A stretch of 64,000 bases of DNA from NCBI GenBank assembly GCA_016718505.1, contig JADKDE010000001.1, positions 62,001 through 126,000 of the forward strand, written 5' to 3'. Source of the stretch: Saprospiraceae bacterium (GTDB lineage Bacteria > Bacteroidota > Bacteroidia > Chitinophagales > Saprospiraceae). The notes below the pieces were generated by a model. It ran no database searches. It was not told the DNA's origin and saw only the letters and a program-made list of their open reading frames with translations. Of the stretch, positions 35,089 through 43,877 are shown piece after piece. A program made the translations under genes and the position numbers. Position 1 is the first letter of the stretch, and the number at the start of each line of letters is the position of its first letter.

Positions 35089-38000
35089 TTATTTTTCTTT
35101 CACTACTTTGTGGATAGACTTGCCATAATCATCCTGAACCTCTACATAAAAGACCCCAGTCGGCCATTGGGAAGCTTCTACCGTCAATATGGATTCACCC
35201 TCTACATCACTGAATTTTTGATCGGAGACACACTTCCCATCAACTTGAAATGCTTTAACAACAATAGTTCTACTGCTATTAGGTATTTGGATATTGATTT
35301 TATCTTGAACAGGGTTTGGATATAAGGTGATTTTTCTAGCTTTACCTTGGATTTTTGCAGTCGCGATTTTTGAAAATTCTCCCTTGCCGTTAATGTCTTT
35401 ATGCTCTAGTCGATAGTAGTAAAGAACGCCCTTTTCTGCTTTTTTGTCTTCAAACAAATATTTCTGTTCTGATATAGAATTTCTTCCCTTCGACTCAACC
35501 CACGCAATATTTTCAAACTTAATACCATCTTTACTTCTTTGCAAATTAAATCCTACATTGTTCAATTCATCACTAGTGGTCCAGTTACAGAATATTGATT
35601 CAGTAGAAGCTTTTGCCTCAAAAGATTTTAATGTAATTGGTAATAAATTCAAAAGAGTTTGGGTACAAACATTTAGACACCATGAAGACAATTGTCCTCC
35701 GTCACCACTTCCATTGTCAGCTATTCGAATAGTCCAAGACCCTGCAGCTGTTAGCCCATTGAATATATTAAGTGTATTATTAGGCTGATAGATCAAACCA
35801 CCGACAGGAGGGCAAGGAATACTGCTATAAGTTAGGGATGATTGAGAGTCAAAGCCAAGATTAAAATTGACGGTTGAGTTACAAATACGCGTGATTAAAT
35901 TTGCTGAAGCCCCCGTTGGCCCGATAAGGAAAAATGACAAGTCGCTAATGTAAGTATGGGTTCCAGTCACATTGCAAATATTTACATCTGAAACATTACC
36001 CGACAGGGTGATATTACTAGAGGTCGAGACCGTAATATTGGCGGAAGTACCAATCGCTGCAACTGTATTATTTGTAACCTGCTGACAAGTTGAACTTACA
36101 CCATTGGATATAGTAAATGAGCCAGGATTTACATCGTAAAATATATTATTACTACAAGAAACCAATATATAGGTATTCGCTGAGATTACATTTGGGGCTG
36201 TGATTACTTGTGACCCATCATTAGGAGTATCATTGGCTAATATAGCCCATGAATTTCCTCCGTCCGTTGAGATCGAAATGTCAACATTTGCACAGTTTAT
36301 TGGTGCAGCGGTTGTTCCTGCAACGTTCCATGTTATGGTTTGATTGGTACCAGGCGTCCAATTGACTCCAGCTGAAGGAGAGGTCACGACAAATGGTCCA
36401 GCAGCCGCAACTGTGGTTACAGAAACATTGGTTTCGCTAAAACATCCAAAAGCCAACTGACCAGCAGGTGCTATAGGCTGATCCCTAACTACCACTCTAA
36501 AACCCATAGTACGAGACACACTTGGCAATACTTCCCATGTATTACCATTCGTTCCTGCCAATATGTCTGCTTGACGCGGGAAATGTCTGTAAGGTACAGT
36601 CACAGGCGAATAAGACCTAAACACGGGTCCCGCAGTTTGTCCTGACGTGGGAGCAGTAGCATAGCTCACTGAGCCTGCATTGGTTTGTTCCCAACAGTAA
36701 GTGATGGCGTCTCCATTGACATCGGAGCCATTAGCTGTCAAAACAAAAGGGGTTGAAATAGGAATCGAATAAGTAGTAGAAGGAACGGTCACGGTCGGTG
36801 CGGTATTCGTCATAGCCGTTGGAACAGCAGTAGAACAATCATTAGTCAGAACTTCTGCCATGATTTGGTCTAGCGATTTAAAAGAAAAATATGCATCGCT
36901 ATTGCTTTGCACATTGGTAGGACTACAGATACCTGCATAGGCCATGATAGTAGATCCACTGCCTGGCTCTACGGCAGAAATGGTACTACCATTTCCACTA
37001 CAACTGTTCTGATTGCTGCTGAATGTATGATTCCCTCCAAATTGATGTCCCATCTCATGTGCGACATAATCAATATCAAATTTGTCCCCAATCGGTTCAC
37101 TTTGCCCAGTAACGCCTCCCGCTTTCAAACCAGCTGTACAAATACATCCCAAATAGGCGACACCACCTCCACCTGTACTAAACACATGCCCTATGTCGTA
37201 ATTGGCTGTACCAATTTTTGTATCACATTCTGTTTGATTTTGGCCCAACATAGTACCTCCATCATTATTGGTATATGGATCTGCTGATGTCAAGCTGAAT
37301 AGTACATTGGTATTGCTAACCATCGTCAGGCGGCATCCGATCTCCATGGTATAAACACCACTAACTCTATTCACTGACGTCGTGACCGCACTTGTCACCA
37401 AAGCAAGTGTTCCACCGTGGAAAGTAGAGTATTCATAGGTAGTCGCTATGGCCAATCTATAGTTTCTGAATTTGTTGCAGGCATTTGCTCTAAAATCCAA
37501 AACGGGTGATTCTTTTTCCTCTTTCTCTATTGAAGTGGTTGAGCAGATCCAAGGGGATTCCCTCAAGGTATTGTCCCGCTTGTCATAGACTTGGTAATAT
37601 TCTGTTTCTCCTTTGTACATTGGCTCTATAAAGGACAATTTTCCTTTGTCGTATATCATACCATGGAATCCCGCTAAAGTATAATCCATGAATATTTTTC
37701 TGCTAGGATTTTCAACAGAAACTCCCATGAATGTCTTGATATCTGGATTCTGTGCCTGAAGGGCGTCTTCCATTATCTGTGTTTGTACTACGCTAAATAC
37801 TTCAGAGCGATTGTCTGGCAAAGGTATTTCTATAAACAACTTGCTATCTTCGGCCAAGACCTCTCTTTCATGTGGAGCCCCATCGAGGACATCCTTGACC
37901 ATGGGAAAATCAATCCCCACCAGACGATATTTCGTTGGTTTGACATATCTTACCTTGTTCTCTCTTTCCAAAGATTTAATATTCTTAATATCGAGCCAAT

Positions 38001-38094
38001 AATCCTTATGGATAAACTTTTGAGCAATTGTAAAGGAACTTAAGGAGATGAGTATAGTTGCAAAAATTATTTTCTTAATGGATAGAAAATTCAT
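35089..38094 (-). CDS. secreted reprolysin-like zinc metalloprotease with P domain and T9SS sorting domain
   Basis: A 1001-residue exported protease. Signal peptide (1-24), propeptide (to about 200), catalytic metzincin domain (about 205-420) with the zinc site HEMGHQFGGNH (near 348) and the later Met turn region TIMAYAG. Then a fibronectin-like region (about 430-670), a proprotein convertase P domain (about 670-810, ending SSWCLNVC), and a C-terminal type A sorting domain (about 925-1001: TLYPNPVQDKINI ... GVFYVEV) that directs the protein through the type IX secretion system and to the cell surface. Likely role: extracellular protein degradation. Confidence 0.92.
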   Translation of the reverse strand: MNFLSIKKIIFATILISLSSFTIAQKFIHKDYWLDIKNIKSLERENKVRYVKPTKYRLVGIDFPMVKDVLDGAPHEREVLAEDSKLFIEIPLPDNRSEVFSVVQTQIMEDALQAQNPDIKTFMGVSVENPSRKIFMDYTLAGFHGMIYDKGKLSFIEPMYKGETEYYQVYDKRDNTLRESPWICSTTSIEKEEKESPVLDFRANACNKFRNYRLAIATTYEYSTFHGGTLALVTSAVTTSVNRVSGVYTMEIGCRLTMVSNTNVLFSLTSADPYTNNDGGTMLGQNQTECDTKIGTANYDIGHVFSTGGGGVAYLGCICTAGLKAGGVTGQSEPIGDKFDIDYVAHEMGHQFGGNHTFSSNQNSCSGNGSTISAVEPGSGSTIMAYAGICSPTNVQSNSDAYFSFKSLDQIMAEVLTNDCSTAVPTAMTNTAPTVTVPSTTYSIPISTPFVLTANGSDVNGDAITYCWEQTNAGSVSYATAPTSGQTAGPVFRSYSPVTVPYRHFPRQADILAGTNGNTWEVLPSVSRTMGFRVVVRDQPIAPAGQLAFGCFSETNVSVTTVAAAGPFVVTSPSAGVNWTPGTNQTITWNVAGTTAAPINCANVDISISTDGGNSWAILANDTPNDGSQVITAPNVISANTYILVSCSNNIFYDVNPGSFTISNGVSSTCQQVTNNTVAAIGTSANITVSTSSNITLSGNVSDVNICNVTGTHTYISDLSFFLIGPTGASANLITRICNSTVNFNLGFDSQSSLTYSSIPCPPVGGLIYQPNNTLNIFNGLTAAGSWTIRIADNGSGDGGQLSSWCLNVCTQTLLNLLPITLKSFEAKASTESIFCNWTTSDELNNVGFNLQRSKDGIKFENIAWVESKGRNSISEQKYLFEDKKAEKGVLYYYRLEHKDINGKGEFSKIATAKIQGKARKITLYPNPVQDKINIQIPNSSRTIVVKAFQVDGKCVSDQKFSDVEGESILTVEASQWPTGVFYVEVQDDYGKSIHKVVKEK

Positions 38095-38144
38095 TTACCA
38101 AATTTTTTAAAAACTTAACAATTTAAAAGAAAAAAAAGCGAGGA

Positions 38145-38177
38145 CAAAACTAAATAGAATGTTTTTATAATACGCAA
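38145..38177 (-). promoter_or_regulatory. promoter of the metalloprotease gene
   Basis: Minus strand TTG (38177-38175), 22-base spacer, TAGTTTTG (38152-38145). The transcript would start near 38141. The remainder up to glyA shows nothing. Confidence 0.55.
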
Positions 38178-38359
38178 GATTTCTACATTTATTTCTAAGA
38201 ATTTATAAAAATTTTCAAAATGTTAATTGAGCATTTATTAAATATTCGTACCCGTTACAAGCAAATTCAAATTTTAAATAAATTTAATTTCGTTTACAAA
38301 CAAACAATTCACTCTTTTCAAAATAAATAATATGAAATAGTCCTGAAAATTACATTTAC

Positions 38360-39622
38360 TTATTGATAAAGAGGAAATCCTTTCATGAATTCATGAATTT
38401 CGCCTGCTACCTTCTTTTGAGTGTCTGAATTATTCACATTTGTTAAAACTTCGTCAATCCACTCTACAACTTTGATCGATTCTGCCTCTTTGAAGCCCCT
38501 CGATGTGATCGCTGGGCTTCCTATTCGGATACCCGATGTTACCAATGGGCTTTGGTCGTCAAATGGAACCATATTTTTATTCACAGTCAGTTCAGCGGCT
38601 ACGAGGGCTTGTTCGGCTACTTTTCCTGTCAACCCTTTAGACCGCAGATCTATGAGCATGAGGTGATTATCGGTGCCTCCTGACACCACACCATATCCTT
38701 TGTTCATTAATGCCTCGCACATGACCTGAGCATTCTTCTTCACTTGGACTTGGTACTCTGCAAAGCTCGGCTTCAATGCCTCACCAAATGCTACCGCCTT
38801 AGCAGCTATAACGTGCTCTAGCGGTCCTCCTTGCATACCTGGGAATACCCCACTGTTCAGTACTGCACTCATTTTGATTTTATTTCCCTTTTGCGTCAAT
38901 CGACCCCAAGGATTATCTATATTTTTACCCATCATGATGATACCTCCCCGTGGTCCACGAAGCGTTTTGTGCGTTGTGGAAGTGATGATATGACAATGTG
39001 GCAATGGATCATTCAAAAGCTTTGCAGCAATCATCCCAGCTGGATGCGCGATATCCGCTAACAATAGTGCTCCCACTTCATCAGCTATACTCCTGAATGT
39101 TTCATAATCCCAATCTCTAGAATATGCCGACGCCCCACAAATGATCAATTTTGGCTTTTCACTCAAGGCCTTTTCACGAACTTTATTCATATCGATCCTG
39201 CCCGTCTCCTTCTCTACACCATAAAATACCGGACGATAAACTTTACCTGAGTAATTGACTGGTGACCCATGAGACAGATGTCCTCCATGCGACAAATCAA
39301 AGCCCAATACCATATCTCCAGGCTGCAAACACGCCAAAAATACAGCAGCATTTGCTTGAGCACCCGAATGTGGCTGCACGTTCGCATATTCTGCACCAAA
39401 AAGCTCCTTTAACCTGTCTATGGCCAATTGTTCGACCTGATCCACTACCTCACACCCGCCATAATATCGCGCTCCAGGATAGCCTTCCGCATACTTATTG
39501 GTAAGACAACTACCCATAGCACGGATGACTTCACTCGAAGTAAAATTCTCAGACGCTATAAGTTCAATTCCTCCTCGTTGACGAGCCAACTCTTTATCTA
39601 TCAGATCAAATACCTTGTCCAT
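38360..39622 (-). CDS. glyA: serine hydroxymethyltransferase
   Basis: A 420-residue PLP enzyme converting serine and tetrahydrofolate to glycine and methylene-tetrahydrofolate. Landmarks: GGIELIASENFTS near the start, the PGARYYGG loop (near residue 48), the QPHSGAQAN motif, DIAHPAGMI (near 198) and the PLP lysine in STTHKTLRGPRGG (near 226). Length is normal. Monocistronic; a TACATTTG -7 element is at 39648-39641. Confidence 0.97.
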   Translation of the reverse strand: MDKVFDLIDKELARQRGGIELIASENFTSSEVIRAMGSCLTNKYAEGYPGARYYGGCEVVDQVEQLAIDRLKELFGAEYANVQPHSGAQANAAVFLACLQPGDMVLGFDLSHGGHLSHGSPVNYSGKVYRPVFYGVEKETGRIDMNKVREKALSEKPKLIICGASAYSRDWDYETFRSIADEVGALLLADIAHPAGMIAAKLLNDPLPHCHIITSTTHKTLRGPRGGIIMMGKNIDNPWGRLTQKGNKIKMSAVLNSGVFPGMQGGPLEHVIAAKAVAFGEALKPSFAEYQVQVKKNAQVMCEALMNKGYGVVSGGTDNHLMLIDLRSKGLTGKVAEQALVAAELTVNKNMVPFDDQSPLVTSGIRIGSPAITSRGFKEAESIKVVEWIDEVLTNVNNSDTQKKVAGEIHEFMKGFPLYQ

Positions 39623-39640
39623 ATTTTTATTAATTTAACA

Positions 39641-39648
39641 CAAATGTA
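39641..39648 (-). promoter_or_regulatory. -7 element for glyA
   Basis: Minus strand TACATTTG, 19 bases before the start codon; no TTG at the standard distance. Confidence 0.4.
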
Positions 39649-39701
39649 CGTTCTATCTTGGCTAGTTTTCTGATTCGAACTAAGATTTATTTGATTTTTT
39701 T

Positions 39702-39840
39702 GGGCGCCCCCTCTTCTCGTCCAAAAGCCGAGATCGGGTCGGGTCGTTCATGACTTCACTTCGTTTCGGTCTCGCCATTATATGCCGATACTGGGCTCGA
39801 TACCTTTGTCATCGAGCCCATCATTGCCACCCCTGGCGCT
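39702..39840. repeat. GC-rich interspersed repeat, copy 1
   Basis: A 139-base block much richer in GC than its surroundings. It opens GGGCGCCCCC, has a CGGGTCGGGT core about 35 bases in, a perfect 10-bp hairpin (39792-39801 with 39811-39820, arms TGGGCTCGAT) and ends CCACCCCTGGCGC. A second block at 56118-56270 has the same opening, core and ending. No open frame of note. Confidence 0.55.
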
Positions 39841-39876
39841 TTTGCTAGGAGTTATTTGGAGTTTAAAATTATAGAT

Positions 39877-40452
39877 TTAAACCTTGTACATACTGCTTCC
39901 TTGGATATAGTCGAATACCTTATCGTGTACCAAATATTGCACGGACTTGCCCTCTTTGAGCAAATTTCGAATATAAGTTGCCGAAAGATCTAGCAAAGGC
40001 GCTTCAAAAAACGACACGGTTTCAGGAAGGTTTATCACACCATCGACTACATTTGGGCGCTTATACACGTATATCGAATAATCTCTCAATATCACTTCAT
40101 AGTTTTTCCATTTCTCGATGGTTGCTATGTTATCGCCGCCCATGATCAATACAAACTCATGGGTAGGAAATTTTTCTTTCAAGTAAGTCAATGTGTCGAT
40201 GGTATAGGAGGGTTTGGGGAGTTTGAATTCCACGTCAGAGGTTCTCAATTTTGGATTGTCTTCAATGGCTATTTTTACCAAATGGAGCCTATCGTAGTCA
40301 TTGGCCAACGTGGCCTTTTTTTTAAGGGGATTGTGCGGGGTCACCACGAACCATACTTGATCCAAATCGGTATGTGTGACCATATAATTGGCGATGATCA
40401 AATGCCCAATATGTATAGGATTGAACGAACCAAAGAATAATCCAATTTTCAT
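39877..40452 (-). CDS. nadD: nicotinate-nucleotide adenylyltransferase
   Basis: A 191-residue enzyme joining nicotinate mononucleotide and ATP to form deamido-NAD. N-terminal nucleotidyltransferase motif GLFFGSFNPIHIGHL (residues 4-18, with the HIGH signature), the MGGDN segment near 105, and the C-terminal ISATYIR-type motif as LSATYIRNLL (near 163). It lies 26 bases downstream of dnaN and is probably co-transcribed. Confidence 0.95.
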   Translation of the reverse strand: MKIGLFFGSFNPIHIGHLIIANYMVTHTDLDQVWFVVTPHNPLKKKATLANDYDRLHLVKIAIEDNPKLRTSDVEFKLPKPSYTIDTLTYLKEKFPTHEFVLIMGGDNIATIEKWKNYEVILRDYSIYVYKRPNVVDGVINLPETVSFFEAPLLDLSATYIRNLLKEGKSVQYLVHDKVFDYIQGSSMYKV

Positions 40453-40478
40453 CTCAAATTGGTTGATAATGTGGAGAT

Positions 40479-41627
40479 TTATTCGTCACCTTCTTCAGCT
40501 GTACTTACCTCTGGCTGTGGGATCATAACCGGCATGACCAACATCAACAGATGCTCACCACTGCCCTGCTCGCCAGGGAACAAAAGTCCAGCTCTATTGG
40601 GAAGCCCCAACTCGAATTTAACCTCTTCGGTATCCATGACTCCTAGCATTTCTATCAAAAACTTGGAGTTAAAGCCCATGATCATTGGTTCTCCGTTAAA
40701 TTGACAAGCCAATTGCTCCGCTGCTTCATTAGAAAAGTCGTTATCCTGACCAGCTATGGACATGCTGTCTTCTACGATGTTTAGAATCGCTTGATAAGTA
40801 CTTTTGTTAGAATAAATAAATATCCTTTTTAGAGAATTCAGAAAATCCAATCGATTGATCACCAAAATATTGGGATTATTTTGAGGTATTACCACCGAAT
40901 AATCTGGATAAGTAGCATCCATCAAACGGCAAGCAACCACAGTATTCTCACTCTCAAAAAACACAAAAGACGCGTTGAATCCGACAGAAATATTGCTATT
41001 GGCATCGATGGCATTTTTTACCAGAGCGACAGATTTTTTAGACAAAATGAATCGACCTTCGGCTTCGCCATCTTTTTCAAAAACGGTATATTTTACCAAT
41101 TTGTGGGCATCTGTAGCTACGAAGTTTATGCAATTTTTTTGTATTTCAAACAATACACCCATCATCGCTGGCCTCACTTCATCGTTGGAGGTAGCGAATA
41201 TAGTATAGTTGATGGCTCTCAAAATAAAATCTCCCTTAACTCTGATTCTTTCTACACCTTGTGGCTTTGGCATCTTAGGAAACAATGCTGGATCATTACA
41301 TGCGACACGGTATTTTCCATATGCTGAAGTGATCTCGACGGATCTTTGCTCTTCGACGAATTCTAGAGTAATCGGCTGTGTAGGCAATGCCTTCAGCGTT
41401 TCTATCAATATTTTTGCATTCAAGGTAAGCTTAGCGTTTTCTTCTGCTTCTACATGAATGGTTGAAACGATATTGGTATCCCCATTGGTTGCAGATACGG
41501 TTAGCTTATTATCTTTTAGATCAAATAAGAAATCCTCCATAAGGGGATTAAATGAATTGGTACCAATAGAACCATAGGCTATTTGGCAGACCTTTAGCAA
41601 ATCAGAAGAGGAAACTACGAATTTCAT
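40479..41627 (-). CDS. dnaN: DNA polymerase III beta subunit (sliding clamp)
   Basis: A 382-residue clamp with the three repeated domains; starts MKFVVSSSDLLKVCQIAYG and includes the central VRPAMMGVLFEI segment and the C-terminal EHLLMLVMPVMI strand that carries the usual PVR/MRL-like end, followed by a Bacteroidota-type acidic tail (AEEGDE). It tethers polymerase III to DNA. Together with nadD it forms a two-gene unit. dnaA is not nearby, so there is no sign of the replication origin. Confidence 0.96.
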   Translation of the reverse strand: MKFVVSSSDLLKVCQIAYGSIGTNSFNPLMEDFLFDLKDNKLTVSATNGDTNIVSTIHVEAEENAKLTLNAKILIETLKALPTQPITLEFVEEQRSVEITSAYGKYRVACNDPALFPKMPKPQGVERIRVKGDFILRAINYTIFATSNDEVRPAMMGVLFEIQKNCINFVATDAHKLVKYTVFEKDGEAEGRFILSKKSVALVKNAIDANSNISVGFNASFVFFESENTVVACRLMDATYPDYSVVIPQNNPNILVINRLDFLNSLKRIFIYSNKSTYQAILNIVEDSMSIAGQDNDFSNEAAEQLACQFNGEPMIMGFNSKFLIEMLGVMDTEEVKFELGLPNRAGLLFPGEQGSGEHLLMLVMPVMIPQPEVSTAEEGDE

Positions 41628-41820
41628 AATTGAAACTAATTTTTAGCGCATTCTTACCTAAAAAAATATTAGAATAATCCAGATCAAAAATTTTATAAAT
41701 CCTTGAAATTCAATCATCCAATATGCGAAGTTATTGGCTTTTGACCTTATTTAATAGTATAATTATCTAAATTTTTTATTTGAATGTGTAAATACCTAGT
41801 AATTAATACTTTAGAATCAA

Positions 41821-42252
41821 TCAATTACGTTCCCAAATTTTTCCAGTGTTAAAAACCGTCCCCTTAAACCAAGCTACTTTTTCGTTTTTTTGATTACAGA
41901 TTGTAACCTCATAAAGCCTTAACGATTTTCCTTTATTAATCTCTAAACTTGTCGCTGTCAAAATATCATCGACCCGAATCGGCCTAAGATGATTGATAGA
42001 TGTATCGATGGACACACATTGTTCTCCATATGAATTGGAAGCAAAGGCAAAAACACTATCTGCTAATGAAAAGCTAATACCTCCATGGCAAATCCCAAAA
42101 CCATTGACCATCTCGGAGCGAACTTTCATAGATATACGCGCATAACCTGGTGCCGTTTCAAGAATCTCGATACCAAGCCATTGGCTGAATAAATCTCCTT
42201 CCATCATGGTATCTATTATCTCTCGGTGATTCATCATCGCTTTTAGTGGCAT
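41821..42252 (-). CDS. paaI: hydroxyphenylacetyl-CoA thioesterase PaaI
   Basis: A 143-residue hot-dog thioesterase. The catalytic region shows GICHGGISFSLADSVFAFA (residues ~54-72) with the conserved His-Gly-Gly and Asp. It releases CoA from dead-end ring-hydroxylated phenylacetyl-CoA. The frame overlaps paaD by 10 bases; starts at the ATG pair at 42237/42234 are also possible. It is the last gene of the paaB-C-D-I unit. Confidence 0.88.
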   Translation of the reverse strand: MPLKAMMNHREIIDTMMEGDLFSQWLGIEILETAPGYARISMKVRSEMVNGFGICHGGISFSLADSVFAFASNSYGEQCVSIDTSINHLRPIRVDDILTATSLEINKGKSLRLYEVTICNQKNEKVAWFKGTVFNTGKIWERN

Positions 42253-42740
42253 TTAAATCTATCAAATGGCTCTTGGCAATCTAGGCATTGATGGAGTGAT
42301 TTGCAAGGAGTAGAACCAAATAGACTGATGAGTTTTGTATTTTCGCTATTACATCTTGGGCAACTTGGATTTTTTTCATTTTGGAAAAGCCCATTTTCAT
42401 TTGGCATAAGTTTTTCTGGAGGTGCGATGCCATAATTTTTTAGTTTTTCTCTACCAACATCACTGATATCATCCGTCGTCCAAGCTGGTGAAAGTTGATA
42501 TTTCACTTCGACGTTTTGATATCCTTTTTCTGCCATTGCTTTTTTAATATCGAATGCAATGATATCCATAGCGGGACAGCCGCTATACGTAGGCGATATA
42601 AAGATGATGATAGAATTTTCTTCTTGGACGATTTCTCTTAAAATGCCCAATTCTTCAATACTAATAACAGGAATTTCAGGATCAGTAACAGCCTCTAATA
42701 CTTTCCTTATATCAGCATCTCGATTCATACTACCATTCAC
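42243..42740 (-). CDS. paaD: phenylacetyl-CoA epoxidase subunit PaaD
   Basis: A 165-residue protein of the PaaD/MIP18 (DUF59) family. N-terminal domain with VTDPEIPVISIEELG and SPTYSGCPAMD (conserved Cys), followed by a zinc-ribbon-like C-terminus with CPRC, CKS, and CLDC pairs. It is required for iron-centre maturation of the PaaABC epoxidase. An internal methionine at 42728 (MNRDAD) avoids overlap with paaC and is the likelier start. Confidence 0.92.
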   Translation of the reverse strand: MNGSMNRDADIRKVLEAVTDPEIPVISIEELGILREIVQEENSIIIFISPTYSGCPAMDIIAFDIKKAMAEKGYQNVEVKYQLSPAWTTDDISDVGREKLKNYGIAPPEKLMPNENGLFQNEKNPSCPRCNSENTKLISLFGSTPCKSLHQCLDCQEPFDRFKCH

Positions 42741-43497
42741 AATTCGGGTACATATTCTCCATATATTGCAGCTCTGCTAAGATATAGCCCAATTTCTCTG
42801 TGTGGTACCCTTTTTTACCAGAATAAATAGGTTTTTTAATTTCTGGAATCTTCAGCGTAGCCTCCTGCAATATACCATTTACATTGGCGTAATAAAGCTG
42901 CTCAAACTCCGTTGGGATCGCACAGATCCCATTGGAAGCAGCGTATTGGTCGGCTTCCGTGGAGACAAAAAAGTCGCAAGTATATTTATAAAGTTCATCC
43001 ACACTATCTTGCATTATGACATGGGATTCTTGTGTACCATCTCCGAGTCTGATGACCCATTCTGCACTAAATCTTTGGTGGTATTTTACCTCTTTTATGG
43101 ATTTAACAGCTATTTCTGCCAACCTTTGATCACTGGATTCGCTCAATTTTTGAAGCAATAAAATGTGAAATTGATCGAATAAAAATTGTCTTGTAATGGT
43201 CGTACCCCAGTTGCCGTTTGGCATTTCTACGAGAAGCGAATTTCTGTATTTTCGAGCATCCCGATACATCAGAAAATCATCTTCTTTGAAATTTCCTCCT
43301 GTGGATTCAGAAAGATACTGATAATAAAGTCTCGACTGGCCCAACAAGTCTAGGGCGATATTACTGAGGGCAATGTCTTGCTCTAGTATCGGTCCGTGAC
43401 CACACCACTCGCAAAGTTGCTGTCCTAGAATTAACGTATTATCGGCAATCTCAAGAACATAATGATGAAACAAATTCAAAGAATCCCAATTTTTCAT
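42730..43497 (-). CDS. paaC: phenylacetyl-CoA epoxidase structural subunit PaaC
   Basis: A 255-residue ferritin-like protein, the non-catalytic partner of PaaA in the epoxidase that opens aerobic phenylacetate degradation. Characteristic segments are LILGQQLCEWCGHGPILEQD (residues ~18-37, read in part), ALDLLGQSRLYYQYL, and KEVKYHQRFSAEWVIRLGDG near 130. It lies between paaB and paaD. The catalytic subunit gene paaA is not beside it. Confidence 0.94.
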   Translation of the reverse strand: MKNWDSLNLFHHYVLEIADNTLILGQQLCEWCGHGPILEQDIALSNIALDLLGQSRLYYQYLSESTGGNFKEDDFLMYRDARKYRNSLLVEMPNGNWGTTITRQFLFDQFHILLLQKLSESSDQRLAEIAVKSIKEVKYHQRFSAEWVIRLGDGTQESHVIMQDSVDELYKYTCDFFVSTEADQYAASNGICAIPTEFEQLYYANVNGILQEATLKIPEIKKPIYSGKKGYHTEKLGYILAELQYMENMYPNCEW

Positions 43498-43532
43498 TGT
43501 ATCAAAAATAGTAAGGTGTTGATAAAAATATT

Positions 43533-43820
43533 TTACATGTTATTTACCTCATCTGGCAATACATAGAATGTTGGATGGCGATAAATTTTGTCAACTGCTG
43601 GTTCGAAAAATGCCTCTTTATCCTCGGGACTAGAAGCGACGATTTCTTTAGAAGGAACAACCCAGAGACTGATACCTTCTTGCCTTCGAGTATAGATATC
43701 TCTAGCATTTTCTAGAGCCATTTGGGCATCAGCAGCATGTACCGATCCGGCGTGTCGATGGTGTAAACCATTCTTGCTGCGTATGAATACCTCCCAAAGT
43801 GGCCATTCTTTTGCGCTCAT
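43533..43820 (-). CDS. paaB: phenylacetyl-CoA epoxidase subunit PaaB
   Basis: A 95-residue protein with the family start WPLWEVFIRSKNGLHHRHAGSVHAAD (read in part) and the RQEGISLWVVPS segment; ends near the conserved YRHPTFY. A small subunit of the PaaABCE complex. It opens the paaB-C-D-I unit; the upstream neighbour is an EnvC-like gene, 57 bases away, rather than paaA. Confidence 0.94.
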   Translation of the reverse strand: MSAKEWPLWEVFIRSKNGLHHRHAGSVHAADAQMALENARDIYTRRQEGISLWVVPSKEIVASSPEDKEAFFEPAVDKIYRHPTFYVLPDEVNNM

Positions 43821-43877
43821 AATTTTTTTATGGTAAATTTACGATTTTTTCCGCAAACCATCAAGCCCAAATGCCCT

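Noticed and set aside
39702..39840. tRNA or structured RNA gene in the GC-rich block
   Set aside because: No cloverleaf, anticodon arm or TTCGA loop layout; the pattern instead recurs at 56118-56270 as a repeat.
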